64,000 nt of DNA from Treponema sp. Marseille-Q3903 (GCF_014334335.1 NZ_JACSEU010000002.1:1-64000); one strand, 5' to 3'. Positions 1 to 8,709 are shown, counted from the first letter of the stretch. Numbers and translations: made by a program. The notes: generated from the letters alone by a model not told the origin.

Positions 1-198
1 ACCTTATATATAGATTCATTCAAAAAATCTTCTGTTTTAATCAGACTGCAATCTGAACTAACTGAAAACGAGACGGTGAAAATTATAAAATCAGAAGTTC
101 CTTTGTCATTGCATATTTTTGACGATGACGGATTTTCTGCATTTATTGATTTAAACAAATTCAAAAGAAAATTAACAAATCTGAGGGTGTATTTTTAG
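1..198 (+). CDS. C-terminal fragment of an unidentified protein
   Basis: An open frame enters from the left edge with no start codon in the window and runs 65 codons to a TAG that directly abuts the ATG of the next gene. The readable tail is hydrophilic, with an acidic DDD stretch and a lysine-rich end (KFKRKL). I do not recognise a family from this fragment. The immediate junction with the following lipoprotein gene suggests the two are co-transcribed and translationally coupled. Confidence 0.55.
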   Translation, partial: TLYIDSFKKSSVLIRLQSELTENETVKIIKSEVPLSLHIFDDDGFSAFIDLNKFKRKLTNLRVYF

Positions 199-759
199 AT
201 GAAAGTTTTTAGATATTTTTTTGCCATCGTTTTAATTTCGTCAAATTTATTTGCTTTTTTTTCGTGCAAAGCCGAAGATCCATCATTTTTGATGGGGGAA
301 TGGAACTTAAACAGAACTGTAAAGACAGAATTGTTTTATGATAAAGAAGACCCGACTTCTGTTTTTGCACATTTTTTTATGAAACAAAAGATAAAATATT
401 TGTTCAATGAAGACGGCAGTTTTTCAAAGACAATTTCACAAGCTTTTAATAAAATCGAATACATTGAAGAATATGAAAATCTGTTTTCGGACGAACAAAA
501 ACAAGAGATTTTGAATTCTTTAAAATCTTCAGACTCAGAATATGTCATAAACGGTAATTTTTCTTTATCGTCAAAAAAAATAATTTTTGAACCTGTGAAT
601 TATCTAAAAAATGGAACTCTTCATGATTTTTCATCAGCAGATGATGATGGTGATTCATTTTTAAAACTGCATGTCAAGCCGGCAAAATATTCTCAAAAAG
701 ATGGAAAATTAATCGTTGACGATGAAGTCGGCAATAAAGCTGAATTTGTACGCAATTAG
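199..759 (+). CDS. Probable lipoprotein, unknown function
   Basis: This 186-residue protein starts with a lysine and a hydrophobic stretch that ends in FAFFSC. That is a plausible, relaxed spirochaetal lipobox with Cys23 as the lipidated residue. The mature part is acidic and polar. It contains a GEWNL stretch near the N-terminus, which often opens small beta-rich lipocalin-like lipoproteins, but I cannot assign a family. The ATG directly follows the stop codon of the upstream partial gene, so the pair probably forms an operon. It converges on pyrC with only two bases between the stops. The likely location is anchored to a membrane facing the periplasm. Confidence 0.7.
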   Translation: MKVFRYFFAIVLISSNLFAFFSCKAEDPSFLMGEWNLNRTVKTELFYDKEDPTSVFAHFFMKQKIKYLFNEDGSFSKTISQAFNKIEYIEEYENLFSDEQKQEILNSLKSSDSEYVINGNFSLSSKKIIFEPVNYLKNGTLHDFSSADDDGDSFLKLHVKPAKYSQKDGKLIVDDEVGNKAEFVRN

Positions 760-761
760 CT

Positions 762-2282
762 CTATCTTTCAACCACGAGGCGTCCATCAATAAACAGACC
801 TCTTACATAGCCGGTAAGCGTTTTCCCTTGAAACGGACTAGCTTTTCCTTTGCTGTAAAACAGAGAAGTGTCTACTGTCCATTGCTCTTCGGAATCTACA
901 ATTGCAATATCTGCGTCGTATCCAGGCTTTAATAAACCTTTTTGCAGTCCTAAAATACGAGCGGGGTTTGCAGACATCAACTGACTGAGCCTTTTTGGAC
1001 TGAACTGGCAGTCTTTTACCAAAACGCTGTTGCAAACAGCAAATGCTGTTTCAAGCCCTGTGAATCCCGGGGCGCCTGAAGCTTTATCTTCGATGGTATG
1101 CGGCGCGTGGTCTGTTGAAATTACGTCGACAGTTCCGTCACGCAATGCTTCCAGCAAGGCGACTCTGTCATCCTCACTTCTCAAAGGCGGATTCACGAGA
1201 GCGCGAATGTAAGGCTCGTCTGTTCCACACAAAGCCAGATGATGAGGCGTAACTTCACATGTTATATCAAATCCGCCGGAAGCCCTTTCAACCGGAAAAA
1301 AATGTTTTCCGTCTTCAAAAGCTTGATAAGCGGCGTCGGCTTCGTCTGCATTGTAGTCTGCACGCTCATCTAAAAGCTGTTCTTTTGCAACGCGGATTGC
1401 ATTGATTGCTCCGACTGTACTCACGTGCGCAATATGGACATGGCATCCTGCTTCTTTTGCAAGCATGATATTTCTCTCGGTTGCTAAATCTTCCGCCAGC
1501 GCTAAAATATCGTTTGCTTTTGTCAGGTTCAAATCAATCTGATTTATCGCTTCGGCATTTTCATCATCGTCTTCATCAAAATCAGAATCTGAAGTCCCCC
1601 ACGCTGAAAGTCCAATCTCTTTCATTGTATCAAGTGCCTGCTTACGGAACGGTATTGCATCGAGAGCGAGCGTGTTATCTTCGGAATGGCAGCTGACTAT
1701 CACACCTTTTTCTGCCGCTTTTGTCATTCCGTCAAGCATCACAGATGCAGACAACACATCATGACCGTCTTCAGTGATTACAGGAACATATTTTTTTTCA
1801 ATAAAATCAAGGTGTGAAGTGTCTGTTCCGCCAAAATCTTTTGTAATGCTGACTGTCTGAAAAAGATGTGTAAGACCTATAGCGACAGCCTCTCGTTCAA
1901 TTTTCATTGCCAAATCAATAGAAGAAACTACAGGATTTGTGTTAGGCATAGCGACAACTGTTCCAAATCCACCGGAAGCCGCCGCGTGAAGTCCGCTCTG
2001 TAAATCTTCTTTTTGAGTCTGTCCCGGGTAACGCATGTGGACATGCATATCTATAAATGCCGGAGTAACGGAGAGCCCGCGTGCATTGTAAAGTTCAAGT
2101 TTAGTTGTTTCATCGAGACCGTCTTCATCCATCACTGCACGGGCTATTTTTTCGAGAGTTCCAGAAGTTGTATAATATCCTTGAAATACAGAACGAATTT
2201 TGCTGTCGATCAAAAGGACGGCGCCGGGTGTGTCCATAGATTCATCAAGAAGACGAGCGTTATAAATCAATATTGCTTTCAT
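762..2282 (-). CDS. pyrC: Dihydroorotase, long form with acidic inserts
   Basis: PyrC catalyses reversible cyclisation of carbamoyl-aspartate to dihydroorotate, the third step of pyrimidine synthesis. The metal-binding DMHVHMR motif lies at residues 78-84, HSED at about 199, EVTPHH at 343-348 and the STDHAPH signature at 389-395. The protein has 506 residues, longer than the usual 420-430. The extra length is mostly an Asp/Glu-rich insert around 227-262 and a second insert around 303-337. I chose the second of two adjacent ATGs because GGAGGT then sits five bases upstream. Longer frames would run back into pyrI. It is the last gene of pyrB-pyrI-pyrC, 34 bases after pyrI. Confidence 0.93.
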   Translation of the reverse strand: MKAILIYNARLLDESMDTPGAVLLIDSKIRSVFQGYYTTSGTLEKIARAVMDEDGLDETTKLELYNARGLSVTPAFIDMHVHMRYPGQTQKEDLQSGLHAAASGGFGTVVAMPNTNPVVSSIDLAMKIEREAVAIGLTHLFQTVSITKDFGGTDTSHLDFIEKKYVPVITEDGHDVLSASVMLDGMTKAAEKGVIVSCHSEDNTLALDAIPFRKQALDTMKEIGLSAWGTSDSDFDEDDDENAEAINQIDLNLTKANDILALAEDLATERNIMLAKEAGCHVHIAHVSTVGAINAIRVAKEQLLDERADYNADEADAAYQAFEDGKHFFPVERASGGFDITCEVTPHHLALCGTDEPYIRALVNPPLRSEDDRVALLEALRDGTVDVISTDHAPHTIEDKASGAPGFTGLETAFAVCNSVLVKDCQFSPKRLSQLMSANPARILGLQKGLLKPGYDADIAIVDSEEQWTVDTSLFYSKGKASPFQGKTLTGYVRGLFIDGRLVVER

Positions 2283-2316
2283 CATGCACCTCCAGTTTTC
2301 ACAAAAACAAGCCGTT

Positions 2317-2760
2317 TTAGTTTTTAGATTTTTCGCCGCCTGCAACATACAATGTGTCGCAGTATTCGCATCTATACAAGCACTTTGCTCTGTCAGCAAG
2401 GATAAAAGTAGGTTTTACATAATGTTCAGTTTGTGTTATGCAGCGCGGGTTTTTACAGTTGAAAACTCCTTGAACTCGGGCAGGCAATTCCATGTTGATT
2501 TTTCGAACAATTTTTTCGTTTTCAATGACGTTTACGCATATATCAGGATCTATAAAACCGAGCACTGAATAATCGATGTTTATGATGTTGTCAACTTTTA
2601 TGATATCTTTTTTCCCGGATTTTTGCGATTGAACATTTTGAATCAAGCAGGATGTAAAATGCGATTTGTTCAAACCAAGCCACTGGTAAATTTCCCAGCC
2701 GCTACCAGCCCGAATATGGTCGATTACAAGACCGTTTTTGATTGTGTTTACGTTTAACAT
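2317..2760 (-). CDS. pyrI: Aspartate carbamoyltransferase regulatory subunit
   Basis: PyrI is the nucleotide-sensing chain that assembles with PyrB trimers and gives allosteric CTP/ATP control of aspartate carbamoyltransferase. The 147-residue protein has the N-terminal allosteric domain and a C-terminal zinc domain with Cys102, Cys107, Cys131 and Cys134. Their 5, 24 and 3 residue spacing is the same as in the E. coli chain. A GGGAG ribosome site precedes the ATG. It lies between pyrB (41 bases upstream) and pyrC. Its presence means pyrimidine flux is feedback-regulated at the enzyme level in addition to any promoter control. Confidence 0.95.
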   Translation of the reverse strand: MLNVNTIKNGLVIDHIRAGSGWEIYQWLGLNKSHFTSCLIQNVQSQKSGKKDIIKVDNIINIDYSVLGFIDPDICVNVIENEKIVRKINMELPARVQGVFNCKNPRCITQTEHYVKPTFILADRAKCLYRCEYCDTLYVAGGEKSKN

Positions 2761-2801
2761 TTTATTCTCCCATAAAAATTCTGCGCTATCGGCATGATTT
2801 T

Positions 2802-3725
2802 TTATAAACTTCCTGTAAGTTTTGCTATCAAAGCCATTCTCGCATACATTCCGTACTTGACTTGTTTGAAGTATGCAGCACGTGGATCATCATCAACTTC
2901 AGGCGTGATTTCATTGACACGCGGAAGCGGATGAAGCACAATCATTTTTCTCTTTGCCGCCTTCATTTTTTCTTTGTCAAGGATATAACTGTCTTTAAGA
3001 CGAATATAATCCTGTTCATTAAAAAAGCGTTCTTTTTGAACTCGTGTCATGTAGAGAATATCGAGCTGGTCAATAACAGCATCAAGGCTTTCAACTATTT
3101 CATATTTTATTCCGGCAGGCTCAAGGACATTTGCAATCAGATAATCAGGGACTGTGAGCTCTTTTGGGCTGATGAAGATAAATCTGTTGCCCTTAAAATG
3201 GCGAAGAGCTTCGGCGAGCGAGTGAACTGTTCGCCCGAATTTTAAATCACCGCAAAAACCGACTGTGAGATTTTCAAGCCCTCCTAAAAGCCGCCTGATT
3301 GTGACAAGGTCTGTCAAAGTCTGTGTCGGGTGATAGTGACCGCCGTCGCCCGCATTTATGATTGGGCACAACGAATACTTGCTTGCGAGCAGAGCAGCTC
3401 CTTCTTTTGGAGTACGCATTGCGATTACATCTGCATAGCTTGAAACTACCCTGATTGTATCTGCAAGTGTTTCTCCTTTTGATGCCGAAGTGCTGTCCGC
3501 ATCTGAAAAGCCTTCTACTGAGCCGCCTAAACGGAGCATTGCCGCCTCAAACGAAAGACGAGTTCTAGTGCTCGGCTCAAAAAAAAGTGTCGCAAGAATT
3601 TTCCCACGACACACATCTTGAAATGATTTAGGATCAACAATAATCTGTTCTGCCAACGAACAAATTTCTTCAATTTCGAAAACTGTTAAATCATCAGGCT
3701 GAATTAAATGACGGCCGTCCAGCAT
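2802..3725 (-). CDS. pyrB: Aspartate carbamoyltransferase catalytic subunit
   Basis: PyrB condenses carbamoyl phosphate with aspartate, the committed step of pyrimidine synthesis. The 307-residue protein has the carbamoyl-phosphate loop STRTRLSFE near residue 53 and the HPTQTLTDL motif at about 131-139. A later HPLPR motif is also typical of transcarbamylases. The start has a CGGAGT ribosome site. It is the first gene of pyrB-pyrI-pyrC, so the regulatory sites upstream (3732-3836) should control all three genes. It follows fabV on the same strand, separated by 153 bases. Confidence 0.96.
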   Translation of the reverse strand: MLDGRHLIQPDDLTVFEIEEICSLAEQIIVDPKSFQDVCRGKILATLFFEPSTRTRLSFEAAMLRLGGSVEGFSDADSTSASKGETLADTIRVVSSYADVIAMRTPKEGAALLASKYSLCPIINAGDGGHYHPTQTLTDLVTIRRLLGGLENLTVGFCGDLKFGRTVHSLAEALRHFKGNRFIFISPKELTVPDYLIANVLEPAGIKYEIVESLDAVIDQLDILYMTRVQKERFFNEQDYIRLKDSYILDKEKMKAAKRKMIVLHPLPRVNEITPEVDDDPRAAYFKQVKYGMYARMALIAKLTGSL

Positions 3726-3731
3726 CGTAAT

Positions 3732-3773
3732 ACTCCGTGAAATTTTTATTAATTTTAATAGATTTCACAGAGT
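3732..3773. promoter_or_regulatory. Inverted repeat embracing the pyrB -10 region
   Basis: Twelve-base arms (3732-3743 and 3762-3773) are complementary apart from one G/T position and are separated by 18 AT-rich bases. One arm contains the pyrB ribosome site and the other falls in the promoter spacer. The upstream arm would lie before the predicted transcription start, so a DNA operator is more likely than an RNA hairpin. A transcript starting further upstream could fold it and hide the ribosome site. Confidence 0.55.
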
Positions 3774-3780
3774 GTTACAA
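3752..3780 (-). promoter_or_regulatory. Predicted sigma70-type promoter of pyrBIC
   Basis: On the minus strand, a -35 of TTGTAA (3780-3775) is followed after exactly 17 bases by a -10 of TAAAAT (3757-3752), giving 4/6 and 5/6 consensus matches. This predicts a start near 3745 and a leader of about 20 bases before pyrB. The -10 lies within the loop of an inverted repeat (3732-3773), and phased repeats lie just upstream of the -35. Confidence 0.6.
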
Positions 3781-3782
3781 CA

Positions 3783-3836
3783 GGCGCAAATATGCTACAA
3801 ATGGCGCAAATGTGCTGTCAACAGGCGCAAAAGTGC
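3783..3836. repeat. Three phased near-palindromic repeats upstream of pyrB
   Basis: The 12-base units GCGCAAATATGC (3784-3795), GCGCAAATGTGC (3804-3815) and GCGCAAAAGTGC (3825-3836) recur at 20 and 21 base intervals, close to two helical turns. Each is roughly self-complementary (GCRCA...TGYGC). They sit centred about 45, 65 and 86 bases upstream of the predicted pyrB transcription start. This arrangement suggests cooperative binding of a regulator on one DNA face. Confidence 0.6.
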
Positions 3837-3878
3837 AACCAAGAACGCATTCTCGCCATCAGATGATAAACAACAAAC

Positions 3879-5132
3879 TTAAATCCGGTCCATTCTTGCA
3901 ACATCTGCCGAATAATCTACGCCTTCAACATCAAAACCGTTTGTAGCGTAAAAGTCGTGTTTGTAGCCTTTGAGATCGCAAATTTCAGCAATGTTTTCAT
4001 CTGTAACTTTCGCCATCAATCTGTCGACTTCGGCTTGAACATCAGGTTGCATTTCTAAATCGTCAACGCGGATGCGGTTTTCGGAATCTACAGGAACTTT
4101 TCCTGCTGAGGAATTTTCACCTGTGTAAAGGCGTTCGGCAAACAGTCGTTCCATCTGCTCAATACATCCTTCGTGAGTTCCCTTTGCCTTCATAACTTTG
4201 AACAGTATTGAAAGATACAAAGAGATGATAGGGATAACTGCAGACGAACGTGTGACGAGCCCTTTATTTACAGAAACGTAAGCAGCACCGTTCAATTCTT
4301 TTGAAAGTTTTTCATTCAGTGAATGAGCTGTCGCTTCCAAATGTTTTTTAGCCTGACCGATTGTTCCGTCACGGTAAATTGCGTGGCTCAACTCAGGACC
4401 TATGTATGAATATGCGACTGTGCGGCAACCTTCGGAAAGAACTCCGGCATCAAAAAGCTGATCTATCCACAACTGCCAGTCTTCACCACCCATAACTTTT
4501 ACAGTGTTTGCAATCTCTTCTTCATTTGCAGGTTCAGCTGCCGATTCTTTCAAAGTATCTGTAAGAATGTCAATTCCTTTTCCTGCATAAGTTTTTCCAA
4601 TCGGCTTTATGACAGATTTATATAGAATATGATTTCCTTCCGGACTGTTTGGGTCAATTTTATCAGGATCTGAACGAACAGGAGATGCCAATGAATAAAC
4701 TATCAAGTCAAATTTCTTTCCGTGTTTTCTAGCTTCGTCAATAATCATCTTGCGTGTTTCGTGACTAAAAGCATCTGCACTGAATGTCTCTGACCAAAGT
4801 CCATCTTTTTTTGCTGCGCGGTCAAAAGCAAGGTTGTTGTACCAGCCTGGAGTGCCGCTTTTTGTTTCCGTACCGGCTTTTTCAAAAGAAACTCCGATTG
4901 TGTCTGCGCCATATTCAAAAGCTGCCGAAATTCGACTTGCAAGTCCATAACCTGTAGAACATCCTAAAACCAGTACAAATTTAGGACCATCTCCGCCTTC
5001 TTTCAAAGATTTTGTTCCGCGTTTTACTTTCTGTGATTTTACATAAGCAATCTGATTTTCTACATCTCTAGCACATCCGATTGGGTGAGCGTTGAGACAC
5101 ATGTTTGAACGAACCATTGGTTTAATAATCAT
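3879..5132 (-). CDS. fabV: FabV-type trans-2-enoyl-CoA / enoyl-ACP reductase
   Basis: The enzyme reduces trans-2-enoyl thioesters with NADH. In treponemes the family member Ter is a trans-2-enoyl-CoA reductase. The 417-residue sequence carries the N-terminal NAHPIGC motif, the nucleotide-binding VLVLGCSTGYG loop near residues 53-63, FEKAGTETKSGTPGWYNN, the catalytic tyrosine/lysine segment YSYIGPE...KKHLEATAH, and the NGFDVEGVDY tail. All of these match the Treponema denticola enzyme as I remember it. The start follows GGGAGTATAAA. It lies 144 bases downstream of fabF, with several palindromes in the gap, so it may be separately controlled. A role in fatty-acid synthesis or in butyrate-type fermentation is possible. 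Confidence 0.95.
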   Translation of the reverse strand: MIIKPMVRSNMCLNAHPIGCARDVENQIAYVKSQKVKRGTKSLKEGGDGPKFVLVLGCSTGYGLASRISAAFEYGADTIGVSFEKAGTETKSGTPGWYNNLAFDRAAKKDGLWSETFSADAFSHETRKMIIDEARKHGKKFDLIVYSLASPVRSDPDKIDPNSPEGNHILYKSVIKPIGKTYAGKGIDILTDTLKESAAEPANEEEIANTVKVMGGEDWQLWIDQLFDAGVLSEGCRTVAYSYIGPELSHAIYRDGTIGQAKKHLEATAHSLNEKLSKELNGAAYVSVNKGLVTRSSAVIPIISLYLSILFKVMKAKGTHEGCIEQMERLFAERLYTGENSSAGKVPVDSENRIRVDDLEMQPDVQAEVDRLMAKVTDENIAEICDLKGYKHDFYATNGFDVEGVDYSADVARMDRI

Positions 5133-5153
5133 TTTATACTCCCAAAAAAAATA

Positions 5154-5233
5154 AATCGAAATAATTTCGATTCGAATTTAAGCACATTTATGAAATAAAA
5201 ATGTGCTGTTTATAACAAGTTTGCGACGCAAAC
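5154..5233. promoter_or_regulatory. Three stacked palindromes in the fabV upstream gap
   Basis: The gap holds three perfect inverted repeats. The first, at 5154-5172, has 9-base arms AATCGAAAT around a single base, with an ATTCGAAT palindrome running on to 5177. The second, at 5181-5207, has 9-base arms AGCACATTT around nine bases. The third, at 5219-5233, has 7-base arms GTTTGCG around one base. None is followed by a convincing T-run on the minus strand, so they look more like operators of fabV than a strong terminator of fabF. The bound protein is unknown. Confidence 0.5.
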
Positions 5234-5276
5234 AACTCAGTAAAAAAAATGCAAAAGCAGTTTTAGATTTACTATA

Positions 5277-6533
5277 TTAAATTTTCTTAAATATGACACA
5301 GCCGTTGTGTCCGCCAAATCCAAGTGAACAGCTTGCGACTGCATTCAATTCACATTCAACTCCTTTGTTTGGCGTGTAATCAAGATCACAGCCATGCTCA
5401 ACATCAGGGTTATCAAGATTGATTGTTGGCGGAACAAAATTATCTTCAAGAGCTTTGATACAAAAAATCGCTTCAATTGCTCCTGCCGCCCCAACAAGAT
5501 GACCTGTTTCACTTTTTGTTGAAGATATGTGAAGTTTATATGCATGTTTCCCAAAAACCGATTTCAGCATTATTGTTTCTGAAACATCGTTTGCAACAGT
5601 TGAAGTTCCGTGTGCGTTGTAATACTGAATATCTTCAGGAGTCATTCCCGCATCTGCAAACGCCTTTTTCATTGCAAGAACTCCACCTGCCCCATCAGGA
5701 CACGGAGCTGTAATATGATAGGCATCTGAACTTCCGCCATAGCCGGCTAATTCTGCATAGATGTGTGCACCGCGCTTTTTTGCATGCTCGTATTCTTCAA
5801 GAATAAGAACAGCCGCACCTTCCGCCATCACAAAACCGCTGCGGTCACGGTCAAACGGTCTGCTTGCTTTTTTTGGATTATCGTTGAACTTTGTCGTAAG
5901 TGCGGAAAGTGCTTGGTAACAGCCAATATCAAACCCTGTTACATTTGCATCGACACCGCCTGCAAGACACACATCCATGCGCCCAATTCGTATCATATCT
6001 AGCGCAAGCCCAAGAGCATCTGTTCCGGAAGCACAAGCTGTCGAAAGAGTCCATGCAGACCCGTGAATTCCAAAGTGCATTGCGACACCGGCTGACGGCT
6101 CATTGTTCAAAATAAAAGGAGCGGTCAACGGAGGGATTCTGTTTACGCCGCAATTCGGGTCATAATACTTACTATATGCGTTATCGCATTCTTCAGATAT
6201 TCCGATTCCTACCCCTGTTATGATTCCTGTATTTTCTTTTCCAATTGTTTCAGCAGTGTAACCGGAATCATTTACGGCTTCAATGCTTGCCCCAAGTAGA
6301 AATTTTCCAACACGGCTGATTTTTCTTGCCATTTTACGGTCAATATCGTAATTGTTTATATCAAAATCTTTTACTTCTCCGGCAATACGAACAAGGTGTT
6401 TGGATGCATCAAAAAGAGTAATATTCGCTATTCCACTTTTGCCATTTTTTACAGCGTTCCAGCTGTCATTTACGTTGTTTCCAACAGACGAAACGCATCC
6501 TAAGCCTGTAACTACAACTCTTCGCTGTGCCAT
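5277..6533 (-). CDS. fabF: Beta-ketoacyl-ACP synthase II
   Basis: FabF performs the decarboxylative condensation that elongates fatty acids on acyl carrier protein. The 418-residue protein has the full Cys-His-His thiolase-fold active site: Cys167 in TACASG, His308 in NAHGTST, and Lys340 and His345 in KSETGHLVGAAG. GAGGT precedes the ATG. It is 23 bases downstream of pta on the same strand, so acetyl-CoA/acetyl-phosphate exchange and fatty-acid elongation are likely co-expressed. The Cys-His-His set distinguishes it from a FabH-type synthase. Confidence 0.96.
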   Translation of the reverse strand: MAQRRVVVTGLGCVSSVGNNVNDSWNAVKNGKSGIANITLFDASKHLVRIAGEVKDFDINNYDIDRKMARKISRVGKFLLGASIEAVNDSGYTAETIGKENTGIITGVGIGISEECDNAYSKYYDPNCGVNRIPPLTAPFILNNEPSAGVAMHFGIHGSAWTLSTACASGTDALGLALDMIRIGRMDVCLAGGVDANVTGFDIGCYQALSALTTKFNDNPKKASRPFDRDRSGFVMAEGAAVLILEEYEHAKKRGAHIYAELAGYGGSSDAYHITAPCPDGAGGVLAMKKAFADAGMTPEDIQYYNAHGTSTVANDVSETIMLKSVFGKHAYKLHISSTKSETGHLVGAAGAIEAIFCIKALEDNFVPPTINLDNPDVEHGCDLDYTPNKGVECELNAVASCSLGFGGHNGCVIFKKI

Positions 6534-6556
6534 TAACTACCTCAATAAAATATTAA

Positions 6557-7588
6557 TTAAGCCTGCAAGGCAGTTACAGCAACTGTCGCTACGATATCAT
6601 CTACGTTGCAGCCGCGGCTCAAATCGTTCAACGGTTTTGCAAAACCCTGACATACAGGACCAATCGCCATCCAGCCACCCATGCGCTGGCAAATTTTATA
6701 ACCGATATTGCCTGCGTTGATATTCGGGAAGATAAATGTATTCGCATGACCCGCAACTTTGCTTCCTGGAGCTTTGAGTTCTCCTACCTCAGGGGAAACT
6801 GCCGCGTCAAACTGCAATTCTCCATCCAATTCCAAATCTGGACGAGCCGCTTTTGCGAGTTCCGTCGCTTTTTGAACTTTTGTCACAGTATCATAGAATT
6901 TTGCATCGTTTCCTGAACCTTTTGTAGAGAAAGAAAGCATTGCTATACGCGGATCAATTCCTGCAATCTTCTTTGCAGTATATGCGGAAGCGATTGCGAT
7001 ATCTGCCAGCTGTTCTGCTGTCGGTTCAATATTTATAGCACAGTCACCAAAAACAGCAACTCCATCAGGAACGTATTTATTGCCATGTTCAGGAGCAACC
7101 ATGATAAAACAAGAAGAAACAGTGTTGAATCCTGGCGCAGTTTTTATTACCTGTAAACCAGGACGCAATGTATTTGCTGTTGAATGGCATGCACCTGATA
7201 CAAAACCGTCAGCATCTCCTGCTTTAAGGATAAGAGCCCCGTACATTGTGTGATCTTTTAAGATAGCAGCTTTTGCAGCCGCAACATCGGCATATTCAGG
7301 CTCATTTGTCTTTTTGTTGATTTTTCCTTCGCGAGCTTTGTAAAGAATCTCTGCATATTTGTCTGCGTTAGAGTCTTTAGCAGGATCAATAATTTTTACT
7401 CCACTCAAATCTGCATTTGAACCACTTGCTTTAATGTCTTCATCAGAACCGATAAGAATAATTTTCGCGATTCCTTCTTTTACAATTTTTGAGGCAGCAT
7501 CTACAACTCGTCTGTCTTCTCCTTCGCACAAAACTATAGTTTTACCGATACCTTTTGCTTTTTTGAGCAATTCATCTACAAATGACAT
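6557..7588 (-). CDS. pta: Phosphate acetyltransferase
   Basis: Pta interconverts acetyl-CoA and acetyl phosphate, the first half of the acetate-forming ATP pathway of fermenters. The 343-residue protein is the compact form consisting only of the catalytic PTA_PTB domain. Recognisable segments are ILCEGEDRRVV-like near the N-terminus, the GFVSGACHSTANTLRPGLQ loop and the FPNINAGNIGYKICQR motif near the C-terminus. The start follows GAAGG. No ackA lies in the window. The upstream 94-base gap is very AT-rich, with TATAAT-like boxes on the minus strand but no good -35 that I can assign. Confidence 0.95.
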   Translation of the reverse strand: MSFVDELLKKAKGIGKTIVLCEGEDRRVVDAASKIVKEGIAKIILIGSDEDIKASGSNADLSGVKIIDPAKDSNADKYAEILYKAREGKINKKTNEPEYADVAAAKAAILKDHTMYGALILKAGDADGFVSGACHSTANTLRPGLQVIKTAPGFNTVSSCFIMVAPEHGNKYVPDGVAVFGDCAINIEPTAEQLADIAIASAYTAKKIAGIDPRIAMLSFSTKGSGNDAKFYDTVTKVQKATELAKAARPDLELDGELQFDAAVSPEVGELKAPGSKVAGHANTFIFPNINAGNIGYKICQRMGGWMAIGPVCQGFAKPLNDLSRGCNVDDIVATVAVTALQA

Positions 7589-7682
7589 TGTAATACCTTC
7601 TTTTTATAAAAAAATTATAATTTATTTTACCAAATTATACTCTTCATAACAATTGCCTTGCCGTACAGAACATAAACAGAAA

Positions 7683-8654
7683 TCACCAGTCAACAGGGGA
7701 ACGAACATCAAAATTAAGTTCACCTGAATTTGCCGACAGACGAGCTGCATGAAGATACATCCTTTTTGCAGAGCTGCCGCCGTAAAGATTATCGCCGAGA
7801 ATAGGCATTCCTTCTTCACTCAAGTGAACGCGAATTTGATGAGTCCGTCCGGTAAATAAGCTGCATTCAATGAGAAAACAATCTTTCCCTTCAATTTTGC
7901 ATTCTTTGAGGATTTTAAAATTCGTTTTTGAATATTGACCGCCCCTCGTCTCCTTCAAACTGCCCCATTTTCCTGTCTGAGATTTTCCACTGACCCGGCC
8001 AATAAATTTTTCTACAGTAATGGCGTCTCCAACTTTGCAAAAAAGAGTTTTAAGTTTTTCACTATTTTTGCAAAGCTTTTTTTCGACAACAGCAAAATAT
8101 TCTTTTGTGAAATCGTGCGACTGAAAGACAGCGGAAACTTCTTTATTGATGATTCTATTTTTTGTAAACAAAATCACTCCGCTGGTCTCGCGGTCAAGGC
8201 GGTGCATAATTCCGACATAAGGAGGATTCCTCAAAGAGCAGTTCCGTTTCCAAAGATAGCTGACAACTTCGTCGTGGAGATTTGCTCTATTTCCCGTGAT
8301 TGTCTGTTCTGTTGGAAACATCGCCGGCTTGTCTATAAATATAAGATTTTCATCTTCAAACAAAACATCTTTGTCCGACAATTCAAACTCGACATCGTCA
8401 GGTTGTTTTTCAAAAAAAAACTTTTCACTGTCAAAGTTTACTGACAAATTGGTATTGCCGTGCAGCTCAAAAGCAGGACGCATAATCTGTCTGCCATCAA
8501 CAGAGACTGAACCGGACATAATCAATCTGCGAATTTTTGAATTTGAGATTTTAGAATCGGACGGTGAGTTGTTCAACGCAAGCGGTAATTCCCTCCGCAA
8601 AAATTCATCAAGTCTTATTTTTTCAGATGTGCTGAACGAAAATTTTTTATTCAT
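7683..8654 (-). CDS. RluA-family pseudouridine synthase
   Basis: This enzyme isomerises uridine to pseudouridine in rRNA or tRNA. The 323-residue protein has an N-terminal S4-like RNA-binding region (about residues 14-75), the catalytic HRLDRETSG motif with Asp154, and GRTHQIRVH towards the C-terminus. I used the ATG at 8654. A TTG two codons earlier is open, but neither has a clear ribosome site. It is the last gene of the apt-asnA-(radical-SAM-like)-rluA run. The exact target (RluC, RluD or other subfamily) cannot be decided by eye. Confidence 0.88.
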   Translation of the reverse strand: MNKKFSFSTSEKIRLDEFLRRELPLALNNSPSDSKISNSKIRRLIMSGSVSVDGRQIMRPAFELHGNTNLSVNFDSEKFFFEKQPDDVEFELSDKDVLFEDENLIFIDKPAMFPTEQTITGNRANLHDEVVSYLWKRNCSLRNPPYVGIMHRLDRETSGVILFTKNRIINKEVSAVFQSHDFTKEYFAVVEKKLCKNSEKLKTLFCKVGDAITVEKFIGRVSGKSQTGKWGSLKETRGGQYSKTNFKILKECKIEGKDCFLIECSLFTGRTHQIRVHLSEEGMPILGDNLYGGSSAKRMYLHAARLSANSGELNFDVRSPVDW

Positions 8655-8709
8655 AATCAAAAAAAATGCAAATCATATTGAATCTTCTATCGCGCACGCA
8701 CGCACCGTT

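Noticed and set aside
2282-2399. Longer pyrC start 39 codons upstream
   Set aside because: The extension overlaps the pyrI coding end and has no ribosome site, whereas GGAGGT precedes the chosen ATG.
3732-3773. Inverted repeat before pyrB as an RNA attenuator hairpin
   Set aside because: The predicted transcription start lies between the arms, so the RNA would lack one arm. It was kept as a DNA operator candidate instead.
7622-8444. Overlapping open frames inside the pseudouridine synthase gene
   Set aside because: They lie on other frames of a gene with full family motifs and show no coding features of their own.
8690-8708. GCGCACGCACGCACC microsatellite after the radical-SAM-like gene
   Set aside because: Only about three imperfect tetranucleotide copies, in a non-coding gap, and no sign of a functional role.
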